A stretch of DNA of 64,000 bases from contig NC_088303.1 in NCBI RefSeq assembly GCF_032854445.1, forward strand, positions 36,437,265 to 36,501,264, written 5' to 3'. Shown here one piece after another: positions 24,135 to 36,924 of this stretch; position 1 is the stretch's first letter, and every line of letters begins with the position of its first letter. The notes beneath the pieces are model-generated. The model did not search any database and was not told the origin of the DNA. It worked only from the letters and a program-made list of their open reading frames with translations. This DNA is from Liolophura sinensis. Its lineage: Eukaryota; Mollusca; Polyplacophora; Chitonida; Chitonidae. A program made the translations under genes and the position numbers.

Positions 24135-24860
24135 ATGGTAATGCAGAGCTGGATAATGTTATACACGTATTCGAATCTGCGATAATTGTCGTGTCGTGAC
24201 GCCAAGATTTGACCGCGCAAAGATGGCATAAGCGACTGACGACGACACGAGAGGTTGCAATCTGCCAGGCGTCACGTGACCACTTTATGGCGCCCTATGC
24301 TAATCCGTCTGCATGTCGCTGTCAAACCTGCGGAGGTTACATTAATCCATTAACCCAAAAATAAGTTGATTATTTTTCTGAATAAAACGAAAGTTAATTA
24401 TCATTACCTTGCTGCTGGATCTCCATGAATAAATTTTAAGTAATAGTTTCTTATAATGTTTCATAGATCTTCAGATCCATTCACTTTGTGTTTCCCTGGC
24501 ATTTTGCTTAGATGTCCCTCGTATATATGTATATAAGCAATTAATAATTAATGGTATAAAACTGAGCAGACAACAGCATTTTCATTAAGATACGTCTTGA
24601 TGCTGACTAATTTAAAACACGTGAAATCATAAGAATTCTTTACCAACAGCCAATCAAAGCATATTATAAAAACGGAATATTTATGATTAGGAGGATATTT
24701 TTTTTGCATTAATAACACACTATAAGTTTATTCACGAAGTTTATCAGTATATGTGAACCACAATTCCCACATCCACGGGTCATCACCTATGTAATAATTC
24801 TTTCACCATGCAACTTGCTACATCTGAACCCAATTAGATTCGTGGATATATCCTAAGTAA
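24135..24860. other. Spacer, no gene seen
   Basis: The part 24200-24330 is GC-balanced and holds a GTCACGTGAC palindrome (24271-24280). The rest is AT-rich. No gene or dispersed element is recognised. Confidence 0.35.
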
Positions 24861-24861
24861 A

Positions 24862-25135
24862 TCTACAGACAACAATATTTACCCGAAATAATATACAGAC
24901 AACAGTATTTACCCGAAATAATATACAGACAGCAGTATCTACTCCAAGTAATAACAAGACAACAATATTTACCCAAAGTAATATAAGACAACAATATCTA
25001 CTCGAAGTAATATACAGGCAACAGTATTTACCAGAAGTAATATGCAGACAACAGTATTTACCTGAAGTAATATGAAAACAACAGTATTTACCCCAAGTCA
25101 TATACAGACAACAGTATTTACCCATAGTAATTTAT
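24862..25135. repeat. 30-bp minisatellite, about 9 copies
   Basis: The unit CAGACAACAGTATTTACCCG followed by AAGTAATATA repeats with substitutions and one shorter unit. A frame of 90 codons on the - strand is a by-product of the repeat. Confidence 0.9.
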
Positions 25136-25139
25136 AAGC

Positions 25140-27690
25140 GTGGATATGTACCGCAGAATGAATCACTACTCAGTGTAAACGCATATACCTGCATGTCTAC
25201 TTCAAGTGATGTATAAGCGTTTGGTCTCTGTGGCGTACCTGATTATTTTCACATGCATCTTCCGCTATCTTCTCTCTATAAGTAAGCCGAAGTTACAGAC
25301 AATGATATGTTCACTGTCAAACACTTTGGGCAAAAACAACATTGTACAAATCAATTAATTTTGAGGGTAATTAAGACGAATTTGATGGGACATCCTCACT
25401 GTGGATAGTAGACAAACGAGTTGGTCCCACGGACTCGAGGCCCCCACGTGGCTTTCCGCCCTTTAGCGTGTAAGAGACGGCTTATACTGCAAATCACACC
25501 CTTAACACTGCCTGCCGGAATAATTCCTGGGAATTTTTGGCGGACTTTTTTTCTGCACTTGACGGCATGACCGCTGCCTGCCACGCGCACATCTCGTTCG
25601 ATTATTTGATGATATCTTTTCCGTGGTCAACGGGTTTACTTTTTGTCCCAACAACACACGCGACCAGGATTTATAATTAAAGGTGGAGGGAGCTGGTCGT
25701 GTGTTACCGTCAATCCCGGTCGCTGTGCGCGCCATCACCAATATAATGACGGGAAAGTAGCCCGATCGGCACAAAAAAAAAAAACAAAAAAAAAAGCACA
25801 AAAAACCACCTTGTGGCCCTTCCAATTTACTTTTGATATACACGTTCTACGATTCCGCAGGAATCCATGCTAATATTAGTGGCTATCATTTCTGGTCTAG
25901 CGCTGGGCACGACACCGAGGGCAAGTGATAGCGCCAGCAACGTGTCAACGAGTTACTGGATACCCTCGTCCGACCAGACCCTTTCACGGATATGTCACAG
26001 AGCGGACAAAAGCCATCAAGGATTCTTCTGACAGCTTATCTATTCCTCGATCCAGTACTTTTTTAAGCATCAAAGGGTGTCAGAGACAAATTATCTGGGC
26101 GAAGATGACTCTTTGGAGCATGATACATATCCGACGGCTCGTGTATTCGAGGATTAACATTGATATAACTTCCTTTCACAGATTGTATTGATACAAGTTT
26201 TTTGCATAGATACTTATCAGTGGTGTTAGTTCCATATCGCAAACACTTCAGTAATAAAATATAGCATGCTATTTTCACAATTCCTAGATAAGGTTAGCAG
26301 CGAAAACTATTTTTGTGCTACATCTATGACCATTAAACAAAACAAATCCTAGTATCGTGTTTTCATTTAATACAAAACGGAAAGCCAACATCTGGATTTA
26401 TTTTAAAAAAGGCACGGATAAAAAATCTAGGAAAATTAGTTATTTTAGCATCTGGAGTTTAATGATGTCTGGATGACCCGTTTGATATTCCATGTTTAAG
26501 CCAGATAAGTATTGAATCTCTAATTTCTGTTTAAAAATGAGGTCTCCATTGATTGGGTGACTTTTTGACTTGAGAGGGAATATTAATGGACACCTTGTAA
26601 CTCAAGGTGTAACTCAACTATATTTTACTAAAATATAATGTTAGTAAATTATGATTTCTTGAACACGAAAAATAATTAGGTAACGCATACTTATCGTATT
26701 GGTGTGTAGAGCTAGTCAGCAATAATTGCATGCTCTGGCATCTCCAGCAAAATCGTCCATTCCTCGTGGGACAAGGAGATAAAAGCGGTGTGGTTCAGAT
26801 AGTTAAATATTTATAAAGTAAAAATGAGTTGAATGATTTACATTTTCCACTAATTGTATATCGGAGTAGTGTTCGAAGTTTAAAAATGCCAGTCTCGGGT
26901 ACACAGAATTTACAAATGCAATAGGCCAATACATAACCAGATAAATAACGTTTGACAAAGCCTGCTAAGAGCATGTCCTTTTGTGTGCAAACTAGACACG
27001 CCGTTGATTAGTCCGTGGACAAACATTCCCAGTACAGGGGTCGGGGACGAAGTGATTGCCCCAAAGATAACCCCACGGAATGCTGCAGCCCCCACTAGCC
27101 GATTATTATCTTCTCGAGTTTCTACTAAATGCGATATGCAAACAAAGGGTTTATGTTGTATTGTTATGACGTGACCGGCTCAGTTGACCGTGTTTACTAA
27201 ATAATAGGCTGGCCTAGAGTCACGTTTCATCAGAGACCCGATTATACTTGCCACGCGCGAAGTTGTTCATCACGTGACGTTCCCGCGTGTCACCCAGGTG
27301 ATGCTGGGAGATGCCTACCATCTACTGTATGATTAGGGCCCGTGCTTGCCTGGCGGTTTCCTACAGATGGTTTCAAACCTATACATGGCGCACGTGTGGG
27401 GCCGGCTCGTTCCATGCTAGGCTGACTGCTATCACAGGACAAGTCCATTAGGGAACCCTTTTGGACTGTTTTCAACGTTTTTGTCTTTAACATGCCTGGA
27501 CGTTCGTGCATTTACGCTAATACATCGCGGTTCGTCTCTGTATTGTCTCCCCTTTACAGCCGATGGATTACTCATTTGGCAGCAAAGGTCGTTCGCCCAT
27601 ACTTTTCGCTCAATCTCACTGTAAGAGACAAAGCAAAGATCAGGTGGACTAGGAGAGCTCCATTAACAGACATGTACACGGGAACTAATC
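25140..27690. other. Mixed unique DNA; 25.4-26.1 and 27.0-27.6 kb are low-repeat blocks
   Basis: An A-rich tract lies at 25771-25806. The blocks 25390-26100 and 27000-27680 are relatively CpG-rich and free of repeats, with CACGTG at 27272-27277. The middle (26150-26950) is AT-rich. A small hairpin CACCTT / AAGGTG lies near 26591-26609. No gene is recognised. Confidence 0.3.
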
Positions 27691-27696
27691 AGAAGT

Positions 27697-27840
<144 letters not shown>

Positions 27841-28041
27841 TCTAGTGCTGCTTCACTGAGACGACTTACCGAAGGCAAGTAAGCCCATTATACCAAAGCG
27901 GGTCAACCAGTCGTTGCACTATCCCCTTCCTGCTAAACGCCAAGCGGGGAAGTTACAACTTCCTCTTTTAAAGTCTTGTGTGTGACTCGATCCAGGATTG
28001 ATCGAAGCGGACGCTTTACCAACTGTGCTATCCTGGCCGGT
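27841..28041 (-). mobile_element. SINE-B copy, 3' tail missing
   Basis: On the - strand the head reads GGATAGCACAGTTGGTAAAG and CCTGGATCGAGTC, followed by the core (GAGGAAGTTGTAACTTCCCC, GCTTGGCGTTTAGCAGGAAG) and CAGTGAAGCAGCACTAGATA. The usual tail (CGTCATATGACTG to ACGACGTTAAACCCC) is absent and is replaced by the adjoining palindrome. Confidence 0.85.
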
Positions 28042-28568
28042 AATTTCAAATAGAAATGCTGTCCTATAGAAATGCTGTCCCTGCAAAAAAAGTACCGAAA
28101 GTAAATTATCTGAGGACAAATTATTGCTACAGTGAGTTGGCACAGTTTGCGTCCAGCACCAAGAAAGTGTGCAATACTGTCTCTATATGCGCAGGTATCC
28201 CAGGGAAGGATCGAGCGGTGCGAAAAGTCACATTCTGCCGTTTTGTAAACTGGTAAAATGAAACACTTGTTTGGCGCACAAATTGATACAGCACAAGTTC
28301 TACTTCGAAAGTTAGACACTCGACTAGCGCGAAGAAAAAGAAACCCATTGATACATTTCCAAGTTGATTTATACTCCATAGTTCTCCACACTCCCCGACG
28401 TAAGCTGGCGTAATTGTATACAGTTTTGGAAGATCGAAGGACATCTTCATGTATCTCATGGTAATTAGGTTTCCACGCTAACAGCTAGAAGCCTTTCATT
28501 CTCGCTCTGACGATTACAAAAGTGTTCCATGCACCCACTTTTTATTTATTTCCCACGAAAAACTGTTC
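28042..28568. other. Short spacer with a 16-bp direct duplication
   Basis: TAGAAATGCTGTCC occurs twice at about 28051-28080. Overlapping frames on both strands around 28.0-28.45 kb have no recognisable domain. No gene is supported. Confidence 0.4.
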
Positions 28569-28569
28569 G

Positions 28570-28778
28570 TTATTTATTTATTTAATCGGTGTTTTACGCC
28601 GTACTCAAGAATATTTCACTTATACGACGGCCGCCAACATTATGGTAGGAGGAAACCGGGCATAGCCCGGTGGAAACCCACGACCATCCGCAGGTAGCTG
28701 ACTGACCTTCCCAGAGAGGAAGCCAGCATGAGCTGGACTTGAACTCACAGCGACCGCATTGGTGAGAGCCTCCTGGGA
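28570..28778 (-). mobile_element. SINE-A copy, head truncated
   Basis: The tail, core and B box (GAGTTCAAGTCC) are present; the A-box end is lost after GGAGGCTCTCACC (- strand). Flanks GAAAAACTGTTCG and GAAAAAGTGTTGG look like a target-site duplication with two mismatches. Confidence 0.87.
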
Positions 28779-28784
28779 AAAAGT

Positions 28785-29640
28785 GTTGGTCATGACTGAA
28801 GCAAACTGCTGCTGAGTAGTAAAAACAAAATTACTATGTAACATGTAAATCGTTAGGTGACCAAATATTTTACACTCTTCTTCTCCTCTGCATGTATCAA
28901 GCTGAAATTTGGTATGTTTTAAAAGCATTTACCAGGCAAAATCAATTTCGAAAAGCGTTGAATACCAATGGCTACTGCAGACGCTTGTCATGGGTCATGT
29001 GAGGTCAGTTAATGACATATTTTTTAATTTTAAATTTATAAGTATGATGTAAGATGAACGTTAATCTGACTTTTTTCAAAGTTGTTATTGTTGTTTTACT
29101 GTCTAATTTGCAATTAAATCCCCAAAAGGTGCGTTTTTTTTCATTTTTGGTCACGTGAGCTAATATGTATATAGAAGCTAGCGATTTGATATGACTGGAG
29201 ACCTTTACAGGATTGGCCGGGCTCATAAATCATAAACTGCTGACACATGCTGATTGTTTTATCTGGAATAATTGACTGATCAACGACAACACTTTCCAGA
29301 TTATCTCTAGCCAGTCAGGAAGCGCAATAAAAACACCTCAGTGAACACATCATGTCCGACTTGACAGTGATGTTTTCGGATTAAAACATAGTGACGAAGA
29401 AAACAGAGAATTCCTGAGAAAATAATATAAAAAGAGATAGTTGAATTGTTGAGAATTTTCTCCATACATTCTTGCATATTCCTGCGGGAATAAGTGTTAT
29501 CACTGGGTTTCACCATATTCTCATTCCAAATGCAGTCAAATAGAAGACGTGTGCATAGCATTTGTATACAAAGTATATCGCTAGATCACTGTCAATGGCA
29601 ATAGTATAGCTCGTCGGCATCCAGGACGACATCTGCCTTT
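28785..29640. other. AT-rich spacer, no gene seen
   Basis: No repeat family or exon-like frame is recognised. Confidence 0.35.
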
Positions 29641-30517
29641 GGTATCAGATTTATGGCGAAGGGAGGCGGTTTACTCCAAGTTCTCCTGTGTCCTCCACGT
29701 ATTATATCAGATTTGTGGCGAAGGAAAGTGGTTTACTCCAAGTTCCCCAGTGTCCTCCACCTATAGTATCAGATTTGTGGGGAAAGAAAGTGGTTTATTT
29801 TAGATCCTCCGGTGTTCTCCACCTATAGTATCAGATTTGTGGGGAAAGAAAGTGGTTTATTTTAGACCCTCCGGTGTCCTCCACCTATAGTATCAGATTT
29901 GTGGCAAAGGAAAGTGGTTTACTCCAGGTCCTCCGGTGTCCTCCACTTATCGTATCAGATTTGTGGCGAAGGAAAGTGGTTTTCAGCAAGTTCTCTGGTG
30001 TCCTCCACCTATAGTTTCAGATTTGTGGCGAAGGAAAGTGGTTTTCTCCAAGTCCCCGGTGTCCTCCCCGGCGAAATAATGTGGTGTGCTCCGGGTCCTC
30101 CAGTGTCCTCCACCTATAGTATCAGATTTGTGGCGAAGGAAAGTCGTTTTGTCTAAGTCCTCCGGTGTCCTCCACTTATCGTATCAGATTTGTGTCAAAG
30201 TAAAGTGGTTTACTTCAGGTCCTCCAGTGTCCTTCACCTATAGCATCAGATTTGTGGGGAAAGAAAGTGGTTTATTTTAGGTCCTCCGGTGTCCTCCACC
30301 TATAGTATCAGATTTGTGGCGAAGGAAAGTGGTTTGCTCCAAGTTCCCCAGTGTCCTCCACCTATAGTATCAGATTTGTGGGGAAAGAAAGTGGTTTACT
30401 TTAGGTCCTCTGGTGTCCTCCACCTATAGTATCAGATTTGTGGCGAAGGAAAGTGGTTTGCTCCAAGTCCTCCGGTGTCCTCCACCTATAGTATCTAGTA
30501 GTGGTTTACTCCAAGTT
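29641..30517. repeat. 62-bp minisatellite, about 14 copies
   Basis: TATCAGATTTGTGGCGAAGG followed by AAAGTGGTTTACTCCAAGTC and CTCCGGTGTCCTCCACCTATAG recurs every 62 bp (starts at 29705, 29767, 29829, 29891, 29953, 30015, then 30120, 30182, 30244, 30306, 30368, 30430). One unit near 30077 is shortened. Two unit types (GGCGAAGGAAAG and GGGGAAAGAAAG) are interspersed. Confidence 0.95.
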
Positions 30518-30519
30518 TT

Positions 30520-32970
30520 GATAAATCATGAACAGTTTAAGAGAATATAAGTGTGTAGGTTAAATAAATGGGCTTAATTTTCTCTATCTGAAATAGAGTG
30601 ATGTCCTTTAAAAACTTGTGGAATTACAAACGCAGACGAAAAAGTAAATTCGGAACCACCGGTCCCTTTAACAACAAACTTCACGTTTAACAACAAACTT
30701 CAAAATTCAAAACCCTGAAAGACAATATCTGTATTTTGCTGACAGATTTGCAGTTTTCTACAAAAAGGACAAAAATACTGCCCGAAAGAATAATTTCAAT
30801 ATTCGGAGCAAGAACTTTCAGAGCGTTCAGCTTAGAAGCCAAATAAAGAAACAAATTTAAAATATTCGATTAACTTTCGAAAGAAAGGCCTAACAGGTAT
30901 AGTGGCATTTGATAGGCGCCATTGCAAAGGCAAGACATAACATGCCATCGGTTATAACGAAACATAGCCCAGCAGATCTGTTTGTGCTGCGTATTGTACG
31001 CGTAAAGGTAAGTTCGATATCTGATGGAGATATCCATCAAAGACAAGTATTTACATGAAATCGGGAAAGAACAAGTTCACTCGGACTTTCTCCATCTCGC
31101 AGTCATTCAAAAATTTGTTTATAATTCTAAATGCCTAATGTTATATTTTCTTTATCTTACTTTTTTGTATGTATTTGTATTCTTATTATAGGTAAATAAA
31201 CAAAAAACAAAGAAACAAACAAAAACAAACAAACAGCGTAAAATTCAATACATATTCTTTTTTTCTTTAAGACCATTGATAAGAGTTATATGAGATATAC
31301 ATAAACGTCTTTAGACAGCTACATTTATCTCCAAACGCCACTTTGTGAACAAGGAGTGTCGATGCTGTATGTAAATCGTGCGTATTCCGGTTAAAAGTCT
31401 TCCATGGGCTGCTGCTTTGGGAGTTATATACTTTTGCCTCGAAAGTCTTAGGAAAAACCTATATTGCTAATTCGAAGTATTTCCCATTGGAAAATGAGGT
31501 TTCCAGGGGAAGCCAACACAATAAACAAACAACATTCTGAATATGTTACAGATGTTAAAGGCCAAGCAAAATTCGAATGTGTTTGTGATGAGTGTTACAT
31601 GTATCAACTGACACACGCGCTGCCAAACGATGACTCTCTGCGATTATGGGCTCCATGCTAAAGGCGCGTGTCGGCTGCAAGTGCCTTGTATCACATAAGA
31701 AGATTGGACTGAATATTTATTACTTTTGTTTAATACTTTAATAATTGTTTATTTCCTTTATTTCAACTGTGGTACTCAGGGCTGTTATTGAATGAGGAAA
31801 ACTGAGCAGTCAGCGCTCAAAACCATCGCACCTTGCCGTGTTACTGACAAACTATTTTTGAGGAAAGACTCCACCAATTCGAAAGAAGCTGGATTCGAAC
31901 TGTCAACCATATGTAACCATCACCAATAACTCTTTGAACTTTTAAACATTGTAAACTGGTGTCAAATCATGTTTGCACAAACCTGAAATCAGCCAACGTA
32001 TTCTAAAAATTTTGCTCTACAGATACGTACAAAACATGTGGTTCGAAGTTTTCCGAACATTGTTTTCCGTCTGCTGTGAGTGCAACTGAAAGCAATGTTG
32101 GCTTTGTAAACGTCTCAAACAATGATGTCTTTAATGATGGAACTGTACAATACTTTTTATAGGAAAATAAAAACATCATGATAGTATCTTTACAAGAATG
32201 TCTATTGATCTGTCAGCTTTGTTTTATTCAAACGTGTTTTAAATGGCTGCACTACGCCAAAGGCAGCATTCCCAGTTATGCACTTTAAAGGCGTAGACAA
32301 AATTTACGGTGAACATGTCTAGCTTCGACTGGCAAACACAATGTGATAGATGAAGCCTTTTTTGTGCAGTAATTGGACACCACTGTCCACCCATCAAAGG
32401 AGCGATCAATCGTCCCGGCGCTGATTGAACATCAACGGCATACTTCCATTTGCTATCCATCCGTGAACCAGGTGACACCGAGTGTCACCCATGCCGGGTT
32501 GTAGACGCACAACACATCATGATCACGTGACCCATCCCCTTCCGGTTGGCTGTATCGTATGTCTTTAATTAGGGCTCACTACTGTTTCCAGCCCGTCACC
32601 GATAATGATTAACTTGTCGCCATGATAAACTTTTAGCTGAGTAGGTTTTCCTTAGATAAGATCAGCGCAAGCTAATGTTTCTCGATTTCCTGATGACGAC
32701 TCCATCGAAGTACCGTAAATAATCAAGCCCGTCTATACGTCAGAAATGAACATTCAGCTGCCCACGCTTAACGTGCTTATAAACTCCATGACTGTATGAC
32801 TGACCCATTGAGTTAATCCACCGTTGTCTGGACGCATCAAAACATGTGCAATCGCATCAACAAGAGTGGTCACGTCAACATAGAAGTTCAGGACGGTACG
32901 AATTTATTGAAATATATATCACCGTATTTGATGGCAATCAGATTTCTGGGTCGACAACACCAGGCAGAAC
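30520..32970. other. Spacer, no gene seen
   Basis: It includes a short duplication of TTTAACAACAAACTTCA near 30670-30704 and a CAAA-rich tract at 31196-31240. Block 32380-32830 is more balanced and repeat-free. No exon-like frame is recognised. Confidence 0.35.
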
Positions 32971-32979
32971 AGCGCGGGC

Positions 32980-33125
32980 AAACTCTGACGATAGCTCTGA
33001 CGATAGCTCTGACGACAGCTTTGACGACAACTCCAGTGACACCTCTGACGGCAGCTCTAACGACACTTCTGACGACAGCTCTAACGACACCTCCGACGAC
33101 AGCTCTAACGACAGCCTTTCTGACA
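32980..33125. repeat. 12-bp tandem repeat encoding Ser/Asp or Ala/Leu/Thr runs by frame
   Basis: GACGACAGCTCT units repeat about 12 times with changes. The frame at 32846-33184 reads an acidic SDDS/SNDTSDDS run; the frame at 32844-33179 reads TALTTALT. Both strands are open. There is no start context, domain or splice evidence to favour one frame. Confidence 0.85.
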
Positions 33126-33184
33126 AAAGTCTGCATGCAGACAAGCCAGGTTTTCCGTACTTATACTTACATAAGCTAGCGTGA

Positions 33185-33245
33185 ACTTCCCCTTAGCTCG
33201 GTTGGTTACACTGCTAGATTTCTGATCAGGGGATCCACGTTCAAA
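33185..33245 (+). mobile_element. tRNA-like SINE head fragment
   Basis: TTAGCTCGGTTGGTTACACT resembles an A box and GTTCAAATCTC a B box, about 48 bp apart. The acceptor and T stems do not pair well, so a functional tRNA gene is unlikely; a relic of a tRNA-derived element is more likely. Confidence 0.4.
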
Positions 33246-33249
33246 TCTC

Positions 33250-34655
33250 GTCTTAATGACGCTTTCTCTAATCACACAAAACATTGGCATTGGTATTGAT
33301 GTCAACAAATAAACACTGGGCCAGTTATGTTATGAATAGAACAGACCCGTTCATTACTATCATAATTTAAATATTAATCAGGGTGGAGATTTCATTTTCA
33401 TAGGTGTGTCTGTTCATTACAGAGGAATCCCTACATCTCCACCATTTCCAGCAATATTGAACTGTTCTGCTTAAATCTTGAACAAAAGCACACGTGTACA
33501 AGTTCATCACAACGACCAGAATGCTTTGTAGCTACTGAGGTTGCCAGGATGTAAGCTAGTCTTTCTCGACTGGCAGCTGATCAGGTGACCTGCTGTGTGA
33601 AGTGGAAGACTAAAGGTAACGCAATGCCAGATGTCTGCTTGACAAACCTCTCCACATCTCTTCTACGTCATCTGTTCGCGCATTTACCTTAGGTAAAAAG
33701 CACGTCGTAATCATAGTCGATTTTCTATCTCTGTTTCACAATACTTGGAATGGATAAGTGGATTTTGGACCTGTTTGAAAGGGTGGCGCCAATGAACTAT
33801 TACCGATTGAAGACTAACCCTTCAACGCTCTTTCCCCCACTCGAAACTGTTATGGTGTTAGCCCTGCAACTATTGGCCAAAGGAAGCAGAATTTCTCTAG
33901 AAAAAAGACCTCAAAGCGATAATTACGCTGAGTGTGTACCAGTAAGGGCAAAGCGTCCGCCATCTTGCTGTCCGTCTGTCTCAGTTCTCGGGAGATTCCA
34001 CGGCTGAAGGTGTTTGGACATCTCTCTGTAAAATGTCTTGACGTCAACAACAGCCTTAGGCCATGTTTACAAACGTCTTGGAAACGTTTCTGAATCGTTC
34101 CAAACAGACTGTATTCGTGTTAGGGTCTTCGAGATTGCTCTTGTCTTTACCCAACGCCGCTCCAGAGGCTATCAACATGACTATTTAGCAGGTGGCGCCT
34201 TCCACTTGGGATACTTCAGTGACTGAAGACGTACAAAAACATTAAGTGATTTGAACCGATCCTCTCTGGAGACGGTAAATACGGCTGAAGCGGCGTGCAA
34301 ACAGCGTTAAAGCCCTTTCTTCCCCGCTGCATTTAGCGTCAGAGAAACCTAGAGTCGATTGTTTAAAGCCAGTTATTTTTCACGCCCCTGTTAAATTCCT
34401 GGTTATGTTTCTAGCCTCCCCGGAATTTGTTCAGTTTACAGAGGATATGTCACTCACTAATGACTTTTAAGAATTAAAGCAATCATTAGCAAAGCTTCTT
34501 AATTACTCGGCCTGATCAGGTCTACACAGACAGATGATGAAATCGCAAAGATTATGTACTTCAACTACGGCAATCGGTAACATGTGGATTTACAAGCGTC
34601 TCTATAATATCATTTATAATTAAATATAACGGTAGACCATTCCACTGCTTCACCA
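33250..34655. other. Spacer, no gene seen
   Basis: Balanced composition between 33560 and 34400, with no repeats and no supported gene. The short frames at 33.75-34.23 kb overlap on both strands. Confidence 0.35.
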
Positions 34656-34660
34656 GAGTT

Positions 34661-34760
34661 GTTTACATAATATATAGATTGTTTTACATATACAAACATG
34701 TTAGACGCACTTGTTTACATAATATATAGATTGTTGTATATATACAAACATGCTAGACGC
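34661..34760. repeat. 52-bp direct duplication
   Basis: GTTTACATAATATATAGATT, then a spacer and TATACAAACATG(T/C)TAGACGC, occurs twice, starting at 34661 and 34713. Confidence 0.85.
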
Positions 34761-35094
34761 GAACAGAGCCAAATTAAAATGGCATCATTTTCGATTATAT
34801 CCATTCTTATTAAAATTGAAAGATTTATAACTTGAATGCAATTGTTCCATAGCTTTGGGCCTCACCTGTAGATAGTGTAAAGAGACAAATCAAAACGACA
34901 GTTTATACGATAGCGAATTACCGCTGATAGGCTTGCGGGATATTGTCGGATAAACATATGAATATGTGTACGTTGTTAGAGCTGAAGGGATGGTCATAGA
35001 ATCTAGTGATAAACTAAAGTGTCAAGACATCATTCACTTGTTTCTATGATAGAAATGATTTTACAATTCTGCATGGAGAGTATAAGTGCATGGT

Positions 35095-35434
35095 GAAATT
35101 TTCAAGAGTATAGGTATAATGAGCCTGCACCAGTGATGCCTGATAAATTGCAACTAACATTGTTGCATTTTTTCACATAGTTGAAATTCAGCTATGCTGC
35201 TGTGGAGGGCTTCTAATTCGCTACTTTTAAGAGTATACAAGATCAGTCGGTATAGAACTGAGGTAAAGTGACTGCAGTCCGGATTTCACCGGTGACCGAT
35301 TGCCAGTTACACCACTGTCTTCATTTCTCTGGTTTTACTCTTTGCTGTAGTCCTTTATATGACACGGATTTGTACCATATCTGGTTTTACTCATTAAAGG
35401 TGATGACAACAGCATTTTGGGTTAATCTCGATCA
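35095..35434 (+). repeat. Dispersed repeat R1, copy 3, left part
   Basis: It begins in the second half of a monomer (CACCAGTGATGCCTGATAAA, TTGCAACTAACATTGTTGC, TTCGCTACTTTTAA, ACTGAGGTAAAGTGAC). It re-enters the next monomer (CCGGATTTCACCGGTGACCG, CTCTGGTTTTACTCTTTGC, GATGACAACAGCATTTTGGG). The middle of this monomer is shortened relative to copy 2. Confidence 0.7.
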
Positions 35435-35719
35435 GTGACGTCTAATAAATTGGGGCTAACAGAGGATGTGACGTCTAATAAATTGGAGCGAACAGAGGAT
35501 GCCACGTCCAGTAAATTGGAGGGAACAGAGGATGTGACGTCTAATAAATTGGAGCGAAAAGAGGATGTGACGTCTAATAAATTGGAGCGAACAGAGGATG
35601 TGACGTCTAATAAATTGGAGCGAACAGAGGATGTGACGTCTAATAAATTGGAGCGAACAGAGGATGTGACGCCTAATAAATTGGAGCGAACAGAGGATGT
35701 GACGTCTAATAAATTGCTC
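35435..35719 (+). repeat. 33-bp minisatellite grown inside R1
   Basis: The unit GTGACGTCTAATAAATTGGA followed by GCGAACAGAGGAT occurs about 8.5 times at exact 33-bp spacing. Its first half is the R1 sequence CAGTGACGTCTAATAAATTG, found once in normal R1 copies. R1 sequence resumes on the right (CTGACTGAGGTAAACTTACA). An open frame with 11-residue repeats DVTSNKLERTE is a by-product. Confidence 0.92.
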
Positions 35720-35915
35720 CTTTTACTGCATGTTTCAATCTAATCTGCGTAAGCAATGGTGGCAGGGAGCGTTACTACTTTTCAATCATATACACATGAA
35801 TCTGACTGAGGTAAACTTACAAGATTCCGGATTTCACGGCTAACATGTATGACAGTTTGCCAAGCATCACACTTCCATGTATTTGCCCTCTACACTGTAG
35901 TCTTTTATATGATAT
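35720..35915 (+). repeat. Dispersed repeat R1, copy 3, right part
   Basis: It carries CGTTACTACTTTT, ACTGAGGTAAACTTACAAG, CCGGATTTCACGGCTAACAT and CTGTAGTCTTTTATATGAT, matching the end of one monomer and the start of the next. Confidence 0.65.
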
Positions 35916-36045
35916 TTTCAAGTAATCTTGTTGAAAACTTCACGTATCGATGTGTAAATCCAGCTTGAAGTATTAAGAAACCACCTAAAAACATAAGTTC
36001 TTACACTCGTTTGATTTGTTATTAATTGTTATAGCTCTGCATGGA

Positions 36046-36307
36046 TTTATTTATTTGATTGGTGTTTACGCTGAACTCAAGAATATTTCACTTATACGAC
36101 GGCAGCCAGCGTTATGGTGGGAGGAAACCGGGCTGAGCCCGGTGAAAACCCACGACCATCCGCAGGTTGCTGAAAGAACTTCCCACTTACGGTCGGAGAG
36201 GAAGTCATCATCAGTTGGACTTGAACTCACAGCAATCGCATTGCTGAGAGACTCCTGGGTCATTACGCTGTGCTAGCGCGCTAACCAACTGAGCCAGGGA
36301 GGCCCCA
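36046..36307 (-). mobile_element. SINE-A, full length, 13-bp target-site duplication
   Basis: AGCTCTGCATGGA is found at 36033-36045 and at 36308-36320, exactly bracketing the element. The head (CCTGGCTCAGTTGGTTAGCG), B box (GAGTTCAAGTCC), core and tail are all present. Confidence 0.95.
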
Positions 36308-36324
36308 AGCTCTGCATGGAAGAT

Positions 36325-36920
36325 TTTTGCTTGCATATACGGTAGTTGAGAAGGCTTTATGAATATATACTTGGTTTTGATAGTAGGCCTACTGGCAAAA
36401 AAATTGCTGCACGAAAATCAATCGTACAACTTTTTTTAGTACATTGGACATGGTTTCGATTCTAGTACCTTAGGTTACACTCTAACAACGTTGTCCACGT
36501 GTCATCCGCTGATAAGAGCTCTGATACGACTAACGGAAGATATGGCGTTTGTGTAAACCAGAATAGACTCGAGGTCAAAGAATTCTTTTTTTTTACTTAA
36601 AGGCAATAATTTAATTGAGCTATTCTTAGTAAACATAAAAAATTTGATTTGATTAGTGTATATGGACTTTTTGCCAAAAATGTCCGGTATATAGCCTTTT
36701 TAGGTTATCTCTTCTCAAGTTCTGAAAGATTTTTAATCTTTAAATACAAATTATATTTAATGTCCATAAAGTGGAAAATCATGAAGAAGGCCTGCGAATT
36801 TGTGACGTCTCGGCGATTAGGCCAGTCTTCCATGGCCCAACATGGCTACTAGCATGCATAAGCACGCTGCTTGAACCATTCCAACTACGTCAACTCTGTA
36901 CCAAAGACAGGATATACGAG
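36325..36920. other. AT-rich spacer, no gene seen
   Basis: No repeat family or exon-like frame is recognised. Confidence 0.35.
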
Positions 36921-36924
36921 TCGA

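Noticed and set aside
23651-25135. Regular direct repeats that could be mistaken for a CRISPR array
   Set aside because: The units are contiguous with no unique spacers, and the context is a eukaryotic genome; these are minisatellites.
33185-33245. Possible tRNA gene
   Set aside because: A and B box-like words exist but the acceptor and T stems do not pair; a SINE relic is more likely.
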